DNA of 64,000 nt from a bacterium (GTDB lineage: Bacteria; 4484-113; JAFGCY01): positions 1 through 64,000 of the forward strand of contig JAGRNT010000009.1 of assembly GCA_020440605.1 (NCBI GenBank), given 5' to 3'. The translations under genes were made by a program, and so were the position numbers. Position 1 is the stretch's first letter; each line of letters starts with the position of its first letter. Shown piece after piece: positions 8,828 through 19,581 of the stretch. The notes beneath the pieces are model-generated. The model was not told where the DNA came from and did not search any database. It saw only the letters and a program-made list of their open reading frames with translations.

Positions 8828-10903
8828 ATGGACAGAAAGTTGGGAAACACCGGTGCTGGATTGCGCAGCACCATCTCCATGCTGGCGTTGGCAGGCGCGC
8901 TGCTGCTGGCAATTGCATTCAGTGCTGCCTGCGCTGGACGTTCTCAGGCACCGGAGAATGGACAATCCGCTGCTCAGTCACTTGAGCAGGTACTGGCGGA
9001 ACTGGAGGCGATGCCTGTCCCCGCCGATACGGACCCCGACAGCTTTGAGGAGCTGCGGCGGGAGCTTGCCAGGGTGCTGAAGCAGGAGTGGGCAGATCGC
9101 AGCGCTGCCAGGGCACCGGGCACATTCGCCTTTCCCTATGCCGACCTGAACTTCATTGAGCAGGACAGCCTGGCATACCTGAACTGGAACTGCTACTTCA
9201 CCGCAGACTACGATATGAACGGTGAGGTAGGCATCTCCGATCTGACGCCACTTGGAACATTTCTCGGTCGCGATGACAGCCAGCCCGGATTCCCTTTCTG
9301 GGTTGACGGTGATAACAACGGAATTATCAGTCTGGCGGACATAACACCGATCGGCACGAACTTTGGCTGCTCGGTGTTCAACTACAAGGTGCAGGGCACG
9401 CATACCCCGGGTGACCCTGACAGCTGGCAGACGCTGGACATCATCTCCCGCAGCCAGCGCGAGGGAGCCAGCCTGAAGTACCAGCTGCCAGATCCCTGTG
9501 GCGGCATGCAGTACCGTCTCGTGCCCCTCGCAGTAGACAACGAGGAGTCCGTTGCACTGTATCCCGGAAACGGCATCATCGACATCATCGAGGACGTTGA
9601 AGTGGTGCAGACAGGCAGCATCGCCGGTACCGTTGTCAGCGGGGTGGACCAGTCCCCGCTGGCGGCGACTGTCACGCTGGAGGGTCAGGACCCCGTACTG
9701 ACAGGCTCTGACGGCAGATTCAGCTTCAGCGGGCTTGAGCCGTCCGCCCGCCTGGCGATCCAGGTCAGCGCTGACGGATTCCGTGACAACACTGCGGTGT
9801 ATGCAGTGGTGGCCGGCACCACCCGTGCACAGCGCATCGAGATGCTTACACGCGCGCCGGGCCAGCAGATTGATGCCTCCGCTGGTGGATTCGTGCTGGG
9901 CACAGCGCAAAGCAGCCTGCAGATCCCGGCGGACAGCCTTGTCGACAGCCTCGGCCAGCAGCTCAGCGGAAATGTCAGCGTGCAGTTCTCCTACATTGAT
10001 CCGACGGATGACGCTCAGATGGATGCCGCACCCGGTGATTTCTGCGCCCGCCAGCTGGATGACTCGATTGCGATGCTGGAAAGCTTCGGGATGGTCGAGG
10101 TTTTCATTGACGACGGCATCGGCGGGCAGGCGAATCTCTCGCCGGGAAGCGCAGCCCCGGTGAGCTTCCCGATCCAGCCTGAACAGCAGGCCACCGCTCC
10201 TGACACAATGCCGCTCTATTCATTTGACGAGGCCACCGGCATGTGGGTCGAAGAGGGCATTGTCACCAAGGATCCGGGTGGCAAGAGCTACTCAGGTGAG
10301 CTGACGCATTTCTCGCAGTGGAACTGTGACCAGCCGCTTATCACCACCTGCATCGAGGTGCTGGTGCTTGACAACGCGCAGAATGCAGTCGAGGGAGCAC
10401 TCGTGGAAGTGGTCGGAGTTGACTACACAGGGAGGAGCTTCGGCTATACGGATGAGAGCGGCATAGCCCACATCCCTTGCCGGATAGACTCGACAGTACA
10501 GGTCAATGCCAGCTATGGCGAGAATATCGGTGGCGGTGAGTTTCAGACTCCCACGACAGTGATGAGCTGCAATGACAGCGAGCATGGAATCAGCATCGGC
10601 AGCGTCACGCTGGATGGGACGATCAACTTTGCCCCGAAGGCGGCCCTGAGTGCATCAGCCTATGGTGGCACTGTTCCGCTGGCTGTCCAGTTTGATGCGT
10701 CCGCCACGACTGACCGCAATGACGATATCGTGCTGTATGAGATGGATTTCGATGGTTTTTCAGGTCCGCTGGACTGGCAAGTGGTTTCCTTGGAAAGCAT
10801 CAGTCACGTCTATACGAATAGCGGGCATTTCCTGCCGATCCTGCGTGTGAAGGATTCCGGCGGACTTGAATCAACAGTGACAATCCTGATCTGCGTGCAG
10901 TAA
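8828..10903 (+). CDS. Dockerin-like, PKD-containing lipoprotein
   Basis: Predicted 691 residues. A signal peptide ends in a lipobox (FSAACAG, cysteine ~37). A dockerin-type module follows at ~120-180, with two calcium-loop-like repeats, DYDMNGEVGISDLTPLG and DGDNNGIISLADITPIG. A carboxypeptidase-regulatory-like beta domain (GSIAGTVVSGVD...) lies at ~260-340. Then comes a ZU5-like segment (LQIPADSL...) at ~360-480, a second beta domain at ~510-590, and a C-terminal PKD-like domain with FDASATTDRNDDI at ~600-690. It should be anchored in the envelope and exposed. A strong Shine-Dalgarno (GGGAGG) lies seven bases before the ATG, and TATCAT lies ~50 bases upstream. Its partners are unknown; no cohesin is seen in the window. 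Confidence 0.85.
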   Translation: MDRKLGNTGAGLRSTISMLALAGALLLAIAFSAACAGRSQAPENGQSAAQSLEQVLAELEAMPVPADTDPDSFEELRRELARVLKQEWADRSAARAPGTFAFPYADLNFIEQDSLAYLNWNCYFTADYDMNGEVGISDLTPLGTFLGRDDSQPGFPFWVDGDNNGIISLADITPIGTNFGCSVFNYKVQGTHTPGDPDSWQTLDIISRSQREGASLKYQLPDPCGGMQYRLVPLAVDNEESVALYPGNGIIDIIEDVEVVQTGSIAGTVVSGVDQSPLAATVTLEGQDPVLTGSDGRFSFSGLEPSARLAIQVSADGFRDNTAVYAVVAGTTRAQRIEMLTRAPGQQIDASAGGFVLGTAQSSLQIPADSLVDSLGQQLSGNVSVQFSYIDPTDDAQMDAAPGDFCARQLDDSIAMLESFGMVEVFIDDGIGGQANLSPGSAAPVSFPIQPEQQATAPDTMPLYSFDEATGMWVEEGIVTKDPGGKSYSGELTHFSQWNCDQPLITTCIEVLVLDNAQNAVEGALVEVVGVDYTGRSFGYTDESGIAHIPCRIDSTVQVNASYGENIGGGEFQTPTTVMSCNDSEHGISIGSVTLDGTINFAPKAALSASAYGGTVPLAVQFDASATTDRNDDIVLYEMDFDGFSGPLDWQVVSLESISHVYTNSGHFLPILRVKDSGGLESTVTILICVQ

Positions 10904-10921
10904 GGGGCACCTCCATCCAGT

Positions 10922-10951
10922 GGGGCGGGCGGACTGTGCACTGCCCGCCCC
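10922..10951. terminator. GC-rich hairpin between convergent lipoprotein genes
   Basis: GGGGCGGGC (10922-10930) is followed by the perfect inverse GCCCGCCCC (10943-10951). It sits in the 82-base gap between two convergent genes. There is no clear T tract on either strand, so its role as a bidirectional terminator is inferred. Confidence 0.5.
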
Positions 10952-10985
10952 GCGCGTTCCCATGGCGGCTGCTTCCTGATGCGGA

Positions 10986-13100
10986 TCAGCTGCCGAAGGC
11001 GTAGAGCCTGCCATCCTCGCTGCCGATGTACAGCGTGCCGTCGGCGGCGATGGCCGGTGAGGAGCGTACCCAGTTGCCGGTGCCGTACTGCCACTGCAGG
11101 CTGCCATCGGGGCTGAGGCAGTAGACGCGATGGTCCGCGGAGCCGAAGTAGATGTTGCCATTTGCGCCGATCGCCGGGGAGGAGACCACCCAGTGGCCCG
11201 TCGGGAAGGTCCATTTCAGCTCACCCTGCGGGCTGAGGGCATACATGTTCGTGTCCCAGCCCCCGACATAGATCGTGCCGTCCGCGGCGATCGAGGGCGA
11301 GCAGGAGATGTTGTCATTCAGCGGGTAGGACCACTGCAGGCTGCCGTCGGGATTCAGCGCATAGAAGTTGTCATCGAAGCTGCCGAAGTAGACCGTGCCA
11401 TCGGATCCGATTGCCGGTGAGTCATAGATGCCCTTGCCGGTCGGGAAGCTCCATTTCAGCGAGCCGTCAGGGTTGAGGGCATAGAAGCTGTAGTCGTAAC
11501 TGCCGAAGTAGACTGTGCCGTCGGCAGCGATCGCCGGCGAGGAGCGCACCCAGTCCCCGGCTGCAAAGGCCCACTTCTGCGTGCCGTCAGGACTGAGCGC
11601 GTACAGGTGGTTGTCGAGACTGCCGAAATAGATAGTGCCGTCCCTGCCCACGGCCGGGGAGCTGAAGACCGTGAAGCCGGTCTCGAACTTCCATTTCAGG
11701 CTGCCGTCGGGATTGAGCGCATAGAGGGAGTAGTCGTCACTGCCGAAGTAGATGGTCCCGTCATCAGCGATGGCGGCCGATGAATAGACAATGCCGCCGG
11801 TGGGGAAGCTCCACTTCAGGCTGCCGTCCGGGTTGATCGCATACAGGCTGAAGTCCAGGCTGCCGATGTAGACCGTGCCATCCGGGGCCAGCGAGGGAGA
11901 GCTGAATACGTCATCGCCTGTATCGAAGCTCCAGTGCAGGGCCTTGCCTGCCGGACCGTTGTATGGGCTCTGGCGGGAATGGGAGAGGTCCATGCCGAAC
12001 TGGGACCATTCGCCAGGCAGTGTCAGCTGCAGGCTGGCCTCCGCCTGCAGGCCGTCGTTGTCAGTCACGCGCAGGCGTGCTGTGTAAGTGCCGCGCAGCG
12101 GGTAGACATGCTGGGCCTGGGGTGCGGGACCGTAGGCATCAAAGCTGCCGTCACCATCGAAGTCCCATTCATGCAGCAGGATCTCGCCGTCCGGATCAGA
12201 GCTTGCTGATGCATCGAAGTTGACAACGAAGGGCGCCAGCCCGGACTGGCGGTCAGCCGTGAGCAGGGCCAGGGGAGCGGCACTGGGGGGAGTATCCACA
12301 CTGAGTTCCAGTTCCGCCAGCCCGTATCCGCCCTCATCATCCACGGCGGCCACCGTCACGGTGTTCTGGCCAGGCAGCGGAAACTTGCTGCTGGCATGCG
12401 GCTCCAGACTCGTGAGCTCAAAAGCGGCGTCGCCATCCAGATCCCAGAGGTAGAAGGCGATCCTGCCATCACTGTCCACGGAACCCGAGGCGTCGAAATT
12501 CACGCTGAGCGGGGCAGGCCCGCTGGTCAGGTCCGCGCTCAGGCTGGCAGTCGGCACGGCGTTGAATGCGCTCCAAGTCCGGAAGGACAGCGCGTTGACC
12601 GTGAACGGAGTACCCGAGGAATTGGAAAGCAGGCAGTGGAGCTGGCCGGAGGGTGAGAGATAGCGCGCTTCGTCGATCGCCAGGGTCTTCGCTGTATTGA
12701 AGGGGCCATGCCATTCCCAGCGGCCCAGCTCGTAATCCGGCAGGGCAATCCAGGCTGCGCTGCCCGGCGGCATACTGAGCAGCACCGAGATGCTGTCCGC
12801 ACTGCGTGAGCCGGGATCGAAGCCATACAGCGCCCAGGCAAGTACTCCCTCCTCCGCTGATAGCAGCAGCCCGTTGTCATCATCCTGTGTCCCCGGTCCA
12901 CGCTCCAGCGCTGCATTTCCCGGGATCAGACTTTCCCGCAGTCCGCTGGCTGTGCGGCCTGAGGGCAGCGCGGGCATGCCGGCGTTGCTTGTCTGGACTG
13001 CCGTCATTTGCGACTGCGCGGGCGGAGCAGTACTACAGGAAAGCGACAGCAGCAAGGTACCAGCCAGTACCAGGTTGCGGGCCGGATACATCAGTTTCAT
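10986..13100 (-). CDS. PKD and eight-bladed PQQ-like propeller lipoprotein
   Basis: Predicted 704 residues. A lipobox (LLLSLSCS, cysteine ~22) ends the signal peptide. Two PKD domains follow at ~180-270 and ~275-370, each with a VNFDASxSxDxDG core and a DLDGDxxFE or DFDGDGSFD strand. The C-terminal half is a beta-propeller of eight 40-residue PQQ-like units with the pattern W-x-F-x-T-G ... SSPxIAxDGTxYxGSxDxxLYALNPDGSLK; the last unit is truncated at the C-terminus. The repeats are also visible in the DNA. The family is used as envelope scaffold (BamB-like) or quinoprotein. I see no catalytic PQQ-dehydrogenase residues, so a structural or binding role is more likely. It is convergent with the dockerin-like lipoprotein gene. 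Confidence 0.85.
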   Translation of the reverse strand: MKLMYPARNLVLAGTLLLSLSCSTAPPAQSQMTAVQTSNAGMPALPSGRTASGLRESLIPGNAALERGPGTQDDDNGLLLSAEEGVLAWALYGFDPGSRSADSISVLLSMPPGSAAWIALPDYELGRWEWHGPFNTAKTLAIDEARYLSPSGQLHCLLSNSSGTPFTVNALSFRTWSAFNAVPTASLSADLTSGPAPLSVNFDASGSVDSDGRIAFYLWDLDGDAAFELTSLEPHASSKFPLPGQNTVTVAAVDDEGGYGLAELELSVDTPPSAAPLALLTADRQSGLAPFVVNFDASASSDPDGEILLHEWDFDGDGSFDAYGPAPQAQHVYPLRGTYTARLRVTDNDGLQAEASLQLTLPGEWSQFGMDLSHSRQSPYNGPAGKALHWSFDTGDDVFSSPSLAPDGTVYIGSLDFSLYAINPDGSLKWSFPTGGIVYSSAAIADDGTIYFGSDDYSLYALNPDGSLKWKFETGFTVFSSPAVGRDGTIYFGSLDNHLYALSPDGTQKWAFAAGDWVRSSPAIAADGTVYFGSYDYSFYALNPDGSLKWSFPTGKGIYDSPAIGSDGTVYFGSFDDNFYALNPDGSLQWSYPLNDNISCSPSIAADGTIYVGGWDTNMYALSPQGELKWTFPTGHWVVSSPAIGANGNIYFGSADHRVYCLSPDGSLQWQYGTGNWVRSSPAIAADGTLYIGSEDGRLYAFGS
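10989..11936 (-). repeat. Eight tandem 120-base repeats encoding PQQ-like blades
   Basis: The DNA repeats with a 120-base period, visible as recurring CTGCCGTCGGGGTTGAG, CCGAAGTAGAC and GCGATCGCCGGCGAGG words. Each unit encodes one 40-residue blade. Copies 2-5 are the most alike. Confidence 0.85.
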
Positions 13101-13363
13101 CTATCTGGGTCTCCCAGGAAAGGAATCCGGAAGAGCTTAATCCCGCAGGCAATGGCCCCAGTGGGCTGCCATACACATGCTGGTGACATGTTGTGACAGT
13201 ATTGGGATGAGACTCGAGATCGCCCAGGAGATTGCTGGAACGGCCATATAGATGACAAACGTCGCTATATATTGGTCCCGGTGAAGTAAGAGAGATGGAA
13301 TCTTCTGTTGAACTATTGCCGTCCGTGCCGCATCATATATGCAGATCGACCAAGGGGAATCAG

Positions 13364-14590
13364 ATGGGACCTGTTCAAACTGCATCTGTATTGCTGGCTA
13401 TCCTGCTGGCAATCACATCCTGCGGCAGCGGCGGGCCGAAATTCGAACCCGGCCCGGCACCATCTGAGCCTGCATGGTCGATGGCCGGTGGCAACCCGCA
13501 GCGAAATGGCCAGAGCACGCTGCCTGGCCCCGAGCTCGGCAGCGCTTTCACACTGCTTGAAGACTACTGGGTATTTGATGACATTGAAGCAGATGTTTTT
13601 AGTGGAATAACCCGGCATGTGGTGGATGATGATGGCAACATATACTTTGCCTCCCTGGACACCATTTACGCTCTCGGCTCAGATGGATCAGCGCGCTGGA
13701 CCCGGAATGTCCTTGATGACGAGTTCGATGCCGGATACTACATGGATACAAACTGTGCCCCGGTCATCTACGACGAGAAGTTCCTGGTCTTCGCTTCAGG
13801 TGCTGAAGACATCTTATGCATGGATTTCGATGGCAACCTGAAGTGGAAAACCAGCCTGGAAGGGGACGGCACACAGTTGATTGCTGCAGAAGGACGCATT
13901 TATGCAACTGCAGGATTCAGTATCCATTCCCTTGACAACGCAGGAAATCAGTTGTGGGAGACTGATCTGGGCAACTGGATCAGCTGGGATATCCTGCCCG
14001 CCATCTCCCCTGACGGCAATCTGTTGCTGTCCATGGACGAAAACGGTTTCGTGGCTCTGGACACAAGCGGCAACGAGCTCTGGCGCTATCTGCCTGCCAG
14101 TCCTGCGGCTGAGCTCGCATCGAACATCATGTATGCAGGGGAGATGTGGATCATCCCCGATGCGAATGGCTGGACTGCACTCAGTGAAGCAGGGGAGCTG
14201 CTCTGGCAACTCGAAGACGAGACAGCGGCCGCCGGCGTGCGCTCCGCCCCGGTTGTGGACCCGGCTGGCCAGCTGTATTTCCTGATGTCAGCAGAGATCG
14301 GTGAGCACAGAAACCTCGTTGCCTGCAATCGCGACGGGCAGATTCAGTGGAGTAAGGACAACCTGCAGGGCAGCAACAGCAAGGGGCAGGATCTGATGGT
14401 GGATGCACGCGGCCGGATATATGCAATGTACCTGAGGGGCGTTACCGTCTACAGCAGCAGCGGCGACAAACTGGGTGCGTTCCAGTATCTGGATCTGGAC
14501 TGGCCACAGCAGTTCTGGACACTTTCAATCACTCCGCAGAACAAGTTGATCGTTGGTGCTCGTAGCGCTGGGATAGTCGGCATGCGCTAG
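13364..14590 (+). CDS. PQQ-like beta-propeller lipoprotein
   Basis: Predicted 408 residues. The signal peptide MGPVQTASVLLAILLAITSC ends in a lipobox (AITSC). After a Gly/Pro-rich linker, the segment WSMAGGNPQRNGQSTLPGP resembles the N-terminal strap of PQQ-repeat proteins. Degenerate blades follow, each with a DG/NG turn and an A/S-L-D-x-x-G-x-x-x-W pattern (for example FVALDTSGNELWRYL). ATG 13364 was chosen because GGGGAAT lies just upstream and the signal peptide begins there; an upstream in-frame ATG at 13295 would bury the signal peptide. It is related to the next gene by overall plan and by the shared GGNPQxxGQS motif. Function unknown. Confidence 0.8.
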   Translation: MGPVQTASVLLAILLAITSCGSGGPKFEPGPAPSEPAWSMAGGNPQRNGQSTLPGPELGSAFTLLEDYWVFDDIEADVFSGITRHVVDDDGNIYFASLDTIYALGSDGSARWTRNVLDDEFDAGYYMDTNCAPVIYDEKFLVFASGAEDILCMDFDGNLKWKTSLEGDGTQLIAAEGRIYATAGFSIHSLDNAGNQLWETDLGNWISWDILPAISPDGNLLLSMDENGFVALDTSGNELWRYLPASPAAELASNIMYAGEMWIIPDANGWTALSEAGELLWQLEDETAAAGVRSAPVVDPAGQLYFLMSAEIGEHRNLVACNRDGQIQWSKDNLQGSNSKGQDLMVDARGRIYAMYLRGVTVYSSSGDKLGAFQYLDLDWPQQFWTLSITPQNKLIVGARSAGIVGMR

Positions 14591-14642
14591 TACATATTCA
14601 ATGACGAGCAAACAGTAGTGCTGGAAACTCAGATATCCGGGG

Positions 14643-14648
14643 TATAAT
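14643..14648 (+). promoter_or_regulatory. -10 box TATAAT upstream of the second propeller lipoprotein
   Basis: Perfect TATAAT in the 111-base gap between the two propeller lipoprotein genes. It predicts a leader of about 45 bases and a separate transcript for the downstream gene. Confidence 0.5.
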
Positions 14649-14701
14649 CCCCCCAGCGACAGGAAAGCCCAATGTCAAACTGAGTGGGTGGTAATGCTTG
14701 G

Positions 14702-15919
14702 ATGCAATATCTGTTTTTGTTTGTGCTGCTGTCATGCACCGTTTCCTGCGCTGTCAATCATTCCTTTAAACCAGCTGAAGCATCTACAGAGCAAGTCTCC
14801 TGGCCTGTGAGGGGTGGCAATCCCCAGCACACGGGTCAGAGTTTGAATGAGCTATTGCTTGAAGCAGCACCCGGGGAAGGCATCGAGAGTAGCTGGCGCT
14901 ATGACAGCCTGCATTCCTATCTTGCCAAGCAGAACTTCAGCCATGTCACGATGGATGATGAGGGTCACTTCTACTTTCAGGATACCTACAGACTGGTTTC
15001 GCTGGAACCAGATGGAGAACTTCGCTGGTCGCTCGATTACAACGATGAACGTCAGCAGTGGATCGAACCTGTAGATGGGATTGAACCCCAGATCTGCGCT
15101 GATGGACAGATCATTATCCTCAGCACGCATGGCTATCTGCTGGCAGTCAGTGACCAAGGTGAAATCACATGGAGTTATGATACCGGAGAAGGAGCATTTC
15201 TTGTAGTTGGCAACCGTATCCACTTTGCAGGTGCTCGCAATTTCCTGGTGCTCGACAGCAAGGGAGAGCTGATCTGGGAAAGCGAGATTAACCACGATGC
15301 GGAGTCCTGCCAGCAGCATGGATTTGCCGTTTCCCCAGATGGCAGTGTGCTGCTGCGGGGTCGGGAGCTGAAACTGCTGAATGCAGAAGGCAGACTCGTC
15401 TGGGAATCCCCGATCAGGAATCACGGTGCCAGGAGCTGGGACTTTTCTGTCTATGCCAACGGCCTATGGCTGCTGTCTGCAGAGGATGGAATACTAGCTG
15501 TCAACGATGAAGATGGCAGCCAGGCATGGCACCATCCAATGCAAATCTCCGAACAGCAGGAGAGAATCTGGCCCTGCGTCTCACGCGAAGGGAGGATTTA
15601 CATTCCTTCCTCAAACTTTCCTTCAAGTGATCCCGATCTGACCGTACTGGATATGAATGGCAATACTCTCTGGACAAAAGTTCTTTCACCCGGACCACAC
15701 TCCCTGCAGAAAGCACTTGTTCTGGACAGCACCGGAAGAGCCTGCCTGCTCACTGGTTTCGAGATTCTTGTCTATGACGTAGATGGAATCCAGATCAGCT
15801 CAATTCAATTGCCTGATGATGGCAGCGTAGGCTGGAGTAGGCCGCAGAGCCTGCTGATCAGGCGGGATGGCGGGTTGTTGGTTTCCTTCCACGGCGGTCC
15901 TGTATTCGGACTACCGTGA
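14702..15919 (+). CDS. PQQ-like beta-propeller lipoprotein, paralogue of the preceding gene
   Basis: Predicted 405 residues. MQYLFLFVLLSCTVSCAVN is a lipoprotein signal with a candidate lipobox cysteine at ~16. WPVRGGNPQHTGQSLNEL matches the strap motif of the upstream paralogue (WSMAGGNPQRNGQST). Blades carry DGxLRWSLDY, SDQGEITWSYDTG, DSKGELIWES and similar. A GTG at 14684 in the same frame is an alternative start that would add six residues; I prefer the ATG because the hydrophobic signal begins directly there. Base composition is less GC-rich than most neighbours. Function unknown; the pair looks like a tandem duplication that has diverged. Confidence 0.78.
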   Translation: MQYLFLFVLLSCTVSCAVNHSFKPAEASTEQVSWPVRGGNPQHTGQSLNELLLEAAPGEGIESSWRYDSLHSYLAKQNFSHVTMDDEGHFYFQDTYRLVSLEPDGELRWSLDYNDERQQWIEPVDGIEPQICADGQIIILSTHGYLLAVSDQGEITWSYDTGEGAFLVVGNRIHFAGARNFLVLDSKGELIWESEINHDAESCQQHGFAVSPDGSVLLRGRELKLLNAEGRLVWESPIRNHGARSWDFSVYANGLWLLSAEDGILAVNDEDGSQAWHHPMQISEQQERIWPCVSREGRIYIPSSNFPSSDPDLTVLDMNGNTLWTKVLSPGPHSLQKALVLDSTGRACLLTGFEILVYDVDGIQISSIQLPDDGSVGWSRPQSLLIRRDGGLLVSFHGGPVFGLP

Positions 15920-16288
15920 GTTTTGATAGTGCAATTTGCTCCGCGCCTCCGGAACCCGCAGCCTGCCACCCTCAACCTGCAACCGGATCCATAGTTCTTG
16001 GTCACTGATCCCGTGCCAGACCGAAGTCTGGTCTCCGCGGGTATAATCCCTCTGCCATGGCATCCTGCCGACAGAGGAGTGTGATCCAGTTCGCCGCTAC
16101 CCGCGGCGATGGAACCGCTCATGCTTAGGTTGTAGGACATCGGTTGTAGTGGGGAGCGTACTCCCTGGAACAACCACTTTGGAAATCTGCTACACCCTAC
16201 AACCCAGCTCCCAGATCCTCGAAACCCATCATCTAACATTGACGCGCGCGCGGCATGTCGTATTTGCCGCCGCCCAGGAGAGATTGCT
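15920..16288 (+). promoter_or_regulatory. Gene-free leader region upstream of thrS
   Basis: 369 bases without a convincing gene. It contains a hairpin CCAGAC-CGAA-GTCTGG (16016-16031), a TATAAT box (16042-16047), a long inverted repeat GGTTGTAGG (16128-16136) / CCTACAACC (16196-16204), and inside it a GGGAG-CGTA-CTCCC hairpin (16152-16165). If transcription starts after the TATAAT, thrS has a leader of roughly 235 bases. I looked for T-box hallmarks (AGGGTGGNACCGCG and an AGTA-flanked specifier) and do not see them. Confidence 0.45.
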
Positions 16289-18138
<1,850 letters not shown>

Positions 18139-18139
<1 letters not shown>

Positions 18140-18243
18140 GAGGTGCGGCGCAAGCCGCACAACGGGAGCTGCACGCTTCAGCGGTAGACGGAGGTCGAGC
18201 GCAAGCTCGGCAGGGAGGTCAGTCCCGCCGCAGGCAGGACTGG
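18139..18243 (+). repeat. Array of four GGAG-hairpin units after thrS
   Basis: Four consecutive ~24-30 base units, each starting GGAG or GGGAG and then forming a hairpin: 18139-18162 (GTGCGGC-GCAA-GCCGCAC), 18164-18187, 18190-18212 (TCGAGC-GCAA-GCTCGG) and 18213-18243 (CAGTCC...GGACTG). The first unit uses the final G of the thrS TAG stop codon. The family recurs at 20745, 25700, 29475, 29579, 32124 and 46502. Confidence 0.7.
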
Positions 18244-18322
18244 CCAGGGGTGCTGCATACCGCGCCAGCAGGATGCAGCCTTGACCCGGAGCAATCCTGG
18301 CAAATGATTCAACGATGACTTG

Positions 18323-18348
18323 GGGAGGGGTAATCACCCCTCCCTTTT
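18323..18348. terminator. Terminator between thrS and the K+ channel gene
   Basis: GGGAGGGGT (18323-18331) pairs with ACCCCTCCC (18336-18344), followed by TTTT. It serves thrS on the plus strand and abuts the stop codon of the convergent channel gene. Confidence 0.85.
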
Positions 18349-19079
18349 CAATTCATTTCCTCTAGTTTTCTCTCAATTCTCTCGAGCCTTTCCACGATTT
18401 CCGTCAGGTCAGGCTCGACGGGTTCCGGTGCTCTCAGCACCAGGGCAGATACTGCGGCTGTCAGGCTGCCAAGGATTCCCACACCGACAATCATGATCAG
18501 TACACCGGTTATTCGTCCTGCGGTTGTAACCGGGTAGATGTCCCCGTACCCGACCGTTGTGGAGCTGACAACAGTCAGCCAGACGGCATCAAAGAAGCCC
18601 TGTATGCCGGGATTGCTGCCGTGTTCGAAATAGTAGAATGCCGTGCTGCCAAGGAAGACGATAGCCAGCGTTGCCATCATGAGCGACTGGATGGGGTTTG
18701 AGCTGAGCATCAGGCCCCAGTTGCGCAGCAGGCGGGCGAGCAGCCGCCCGAAATGCAGGAAGCGGAAAATCCTCAGCAGGCGGACGAGTCGCAGCCATCT
18801 GAGACTGGTTACAATTGGTATGGCGCCGAGTAGGTTGATGAAGTTCTGCTGGGCGTACATGATTCTGTCTTCCGCGTTTCTGTAACCCCTGATGTATTCC
18901 CACCAGAAGTAGGCACAGGCCGCAGTGTCCGCCAGAATCAACAGCTGCCACAATTGCAGGTTGGGAGCAATACTGTATCTTGATACGGGATATTCAAGCA
19001 GCACCACTGCCACAAGGCTCAGCAACGCAACTATCGTGGATGCAGTTTCTCCATGCTTCCGTCTATCGGGGTTGTTCAC
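18348..19079 (-). CDS. Voltage-gated-type potassium channel
   Basis: Predicted 243 residues with a six-helix channel plan. The S4-like helix is rich in regularly spaced arginines (RWLRLVRLLRIFRFLHFGRL, ~94-113). The pore loop carries the K+ selectivity filter TVGYGD at 175-180, followed by the inner helix. A C-terminal coiled coil (EIVERLERIERKLEEMN) may assemble the tetramer. It would conduct K+ across the cytoplasmic membrane. The GTG start lies inside the 3' end of the upstream nuclease gene (17-base overlap). A TAGGAT box six bases before it suggests an additional leaderless transcript. Confidence 0.9.
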   Translation of the reverse strand: MNNPDRRKHGETASTIVALLSLVAVVLLEYPVSRYSIAPNLQLWQLLILADTAACAYFWWEYIRGYRNAEDRIMYAQQNFINLLGAIPIVTSLRWLRLVRLLRIFRFLHFGRLLARLLRNWGLMLSSNPIQSLMMATLAIVFLGSTAFYYFEHGSNPGIQGFFDAVWLTVVSSTTVGYGDIYPVTTAGRITGVLIMIVGVGILGSLTAAVSALVLRAPEPVEPDLTEIVERLERIERKLEEMN

Positions 19080-19581
19080 CCCACAATCCTAGACCATTGT
19101 CACGAGCAAATGCCTCCGCCTCGGCAAACAGCTCCATGTAGTCCTCACGAAAAGGATATTTCGGGTAGTCCTGCGCGTAGCCATCGGCAATCATCTCGAA
19201 AGCGAAGCACAAACCATCCTCCCGCCAGACATGTGCCAGGATCCGGCCGTAACGGTCGCGCTGCAGTTCCTCCCCCTGGTCGGGGATGAGGCAGACCAGC
19301 TGGTCCGCAAGCAGCTCGCCGGCCCGTGCCGATGCCTCCTTGCCATAGTATTCGACGGGCTTCGACGGATGCACTGTCTCCGGAGTATCCAGGCCGATGA
19401 CCCGCACCGACTCCGATTGTCCATCCAACTCGACTCGGATGGTGTCTCCATCTACGACACGCCGCACCGGATGGCGTGGCAGGCCGCTCAGGTCCTGCAC
19501 CGGTGGTGCCGGCCGTTCACCGGCGGCCAGCGATACGGTCAGGAGGGGCAGGCCGAGAACTGCCAAAATCAGGATTCGCAA
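19063..19581 (-). CDS. Staphylococcal-nuclease-like secreted nuclease
   Basis: Predicted 172 residues. A signal peptide (ILILAVLGLPLLTVSLAAG) precedes an SNase OB-fold domain. Active-site-region motifs are visible: VVDGDTIRV, VRVIGLDTPE (catalytic Arg and Asp), Lys/Tyr-rich YYGKEAS, and DRYGRILAHVW. It should cut DNA and RNA in a Ca2+-dependent way outside the cytoplasm. The start appears to be TTG 19581, directly after the TAA stop of the upstream gene, which encodes a Cys-rich domain often found fused to SNases. The 3' end overlaps the channel gene. Confidence 0.88.
   Translation of the reverse strand: MRILILAVLGLPLLTVSLAAGERPAPPVQDLSGLPRHPVRRVVDGDTIRVELDGQSESVRVIGLDTPETVHPSKPVEYYGKEASARAGELLADQLVCLIPDQGEELQRDRYGRILAHVWREDGLCFAFEMIADGYAQDYPKYPFREDYMELFAEAEAFARDNGLGLWGEQPR
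19086..19091 (-). promoter_or_regulatory. -10 box TAGGAT before the GTG of the K+ channel gene
   Basis: TAGGAT on the minus strand ends six bases before GTG 19079 and lies inside the coding end of the nuclease gene. Confidence 0.4.

Noticed and set aside
15805-16239. 144-codon minus-strand frame upstream of thrS
   Set aside because: Low-complexity translation, overlaps a lipoprotein end and a repeat-rich leader; no start signals.
16042-16288. T-box riboswitch for thrS
   Set aside because: I searched for the AGGGTGGNACCGCG antiterminator block and a specifier loop; neither is present.
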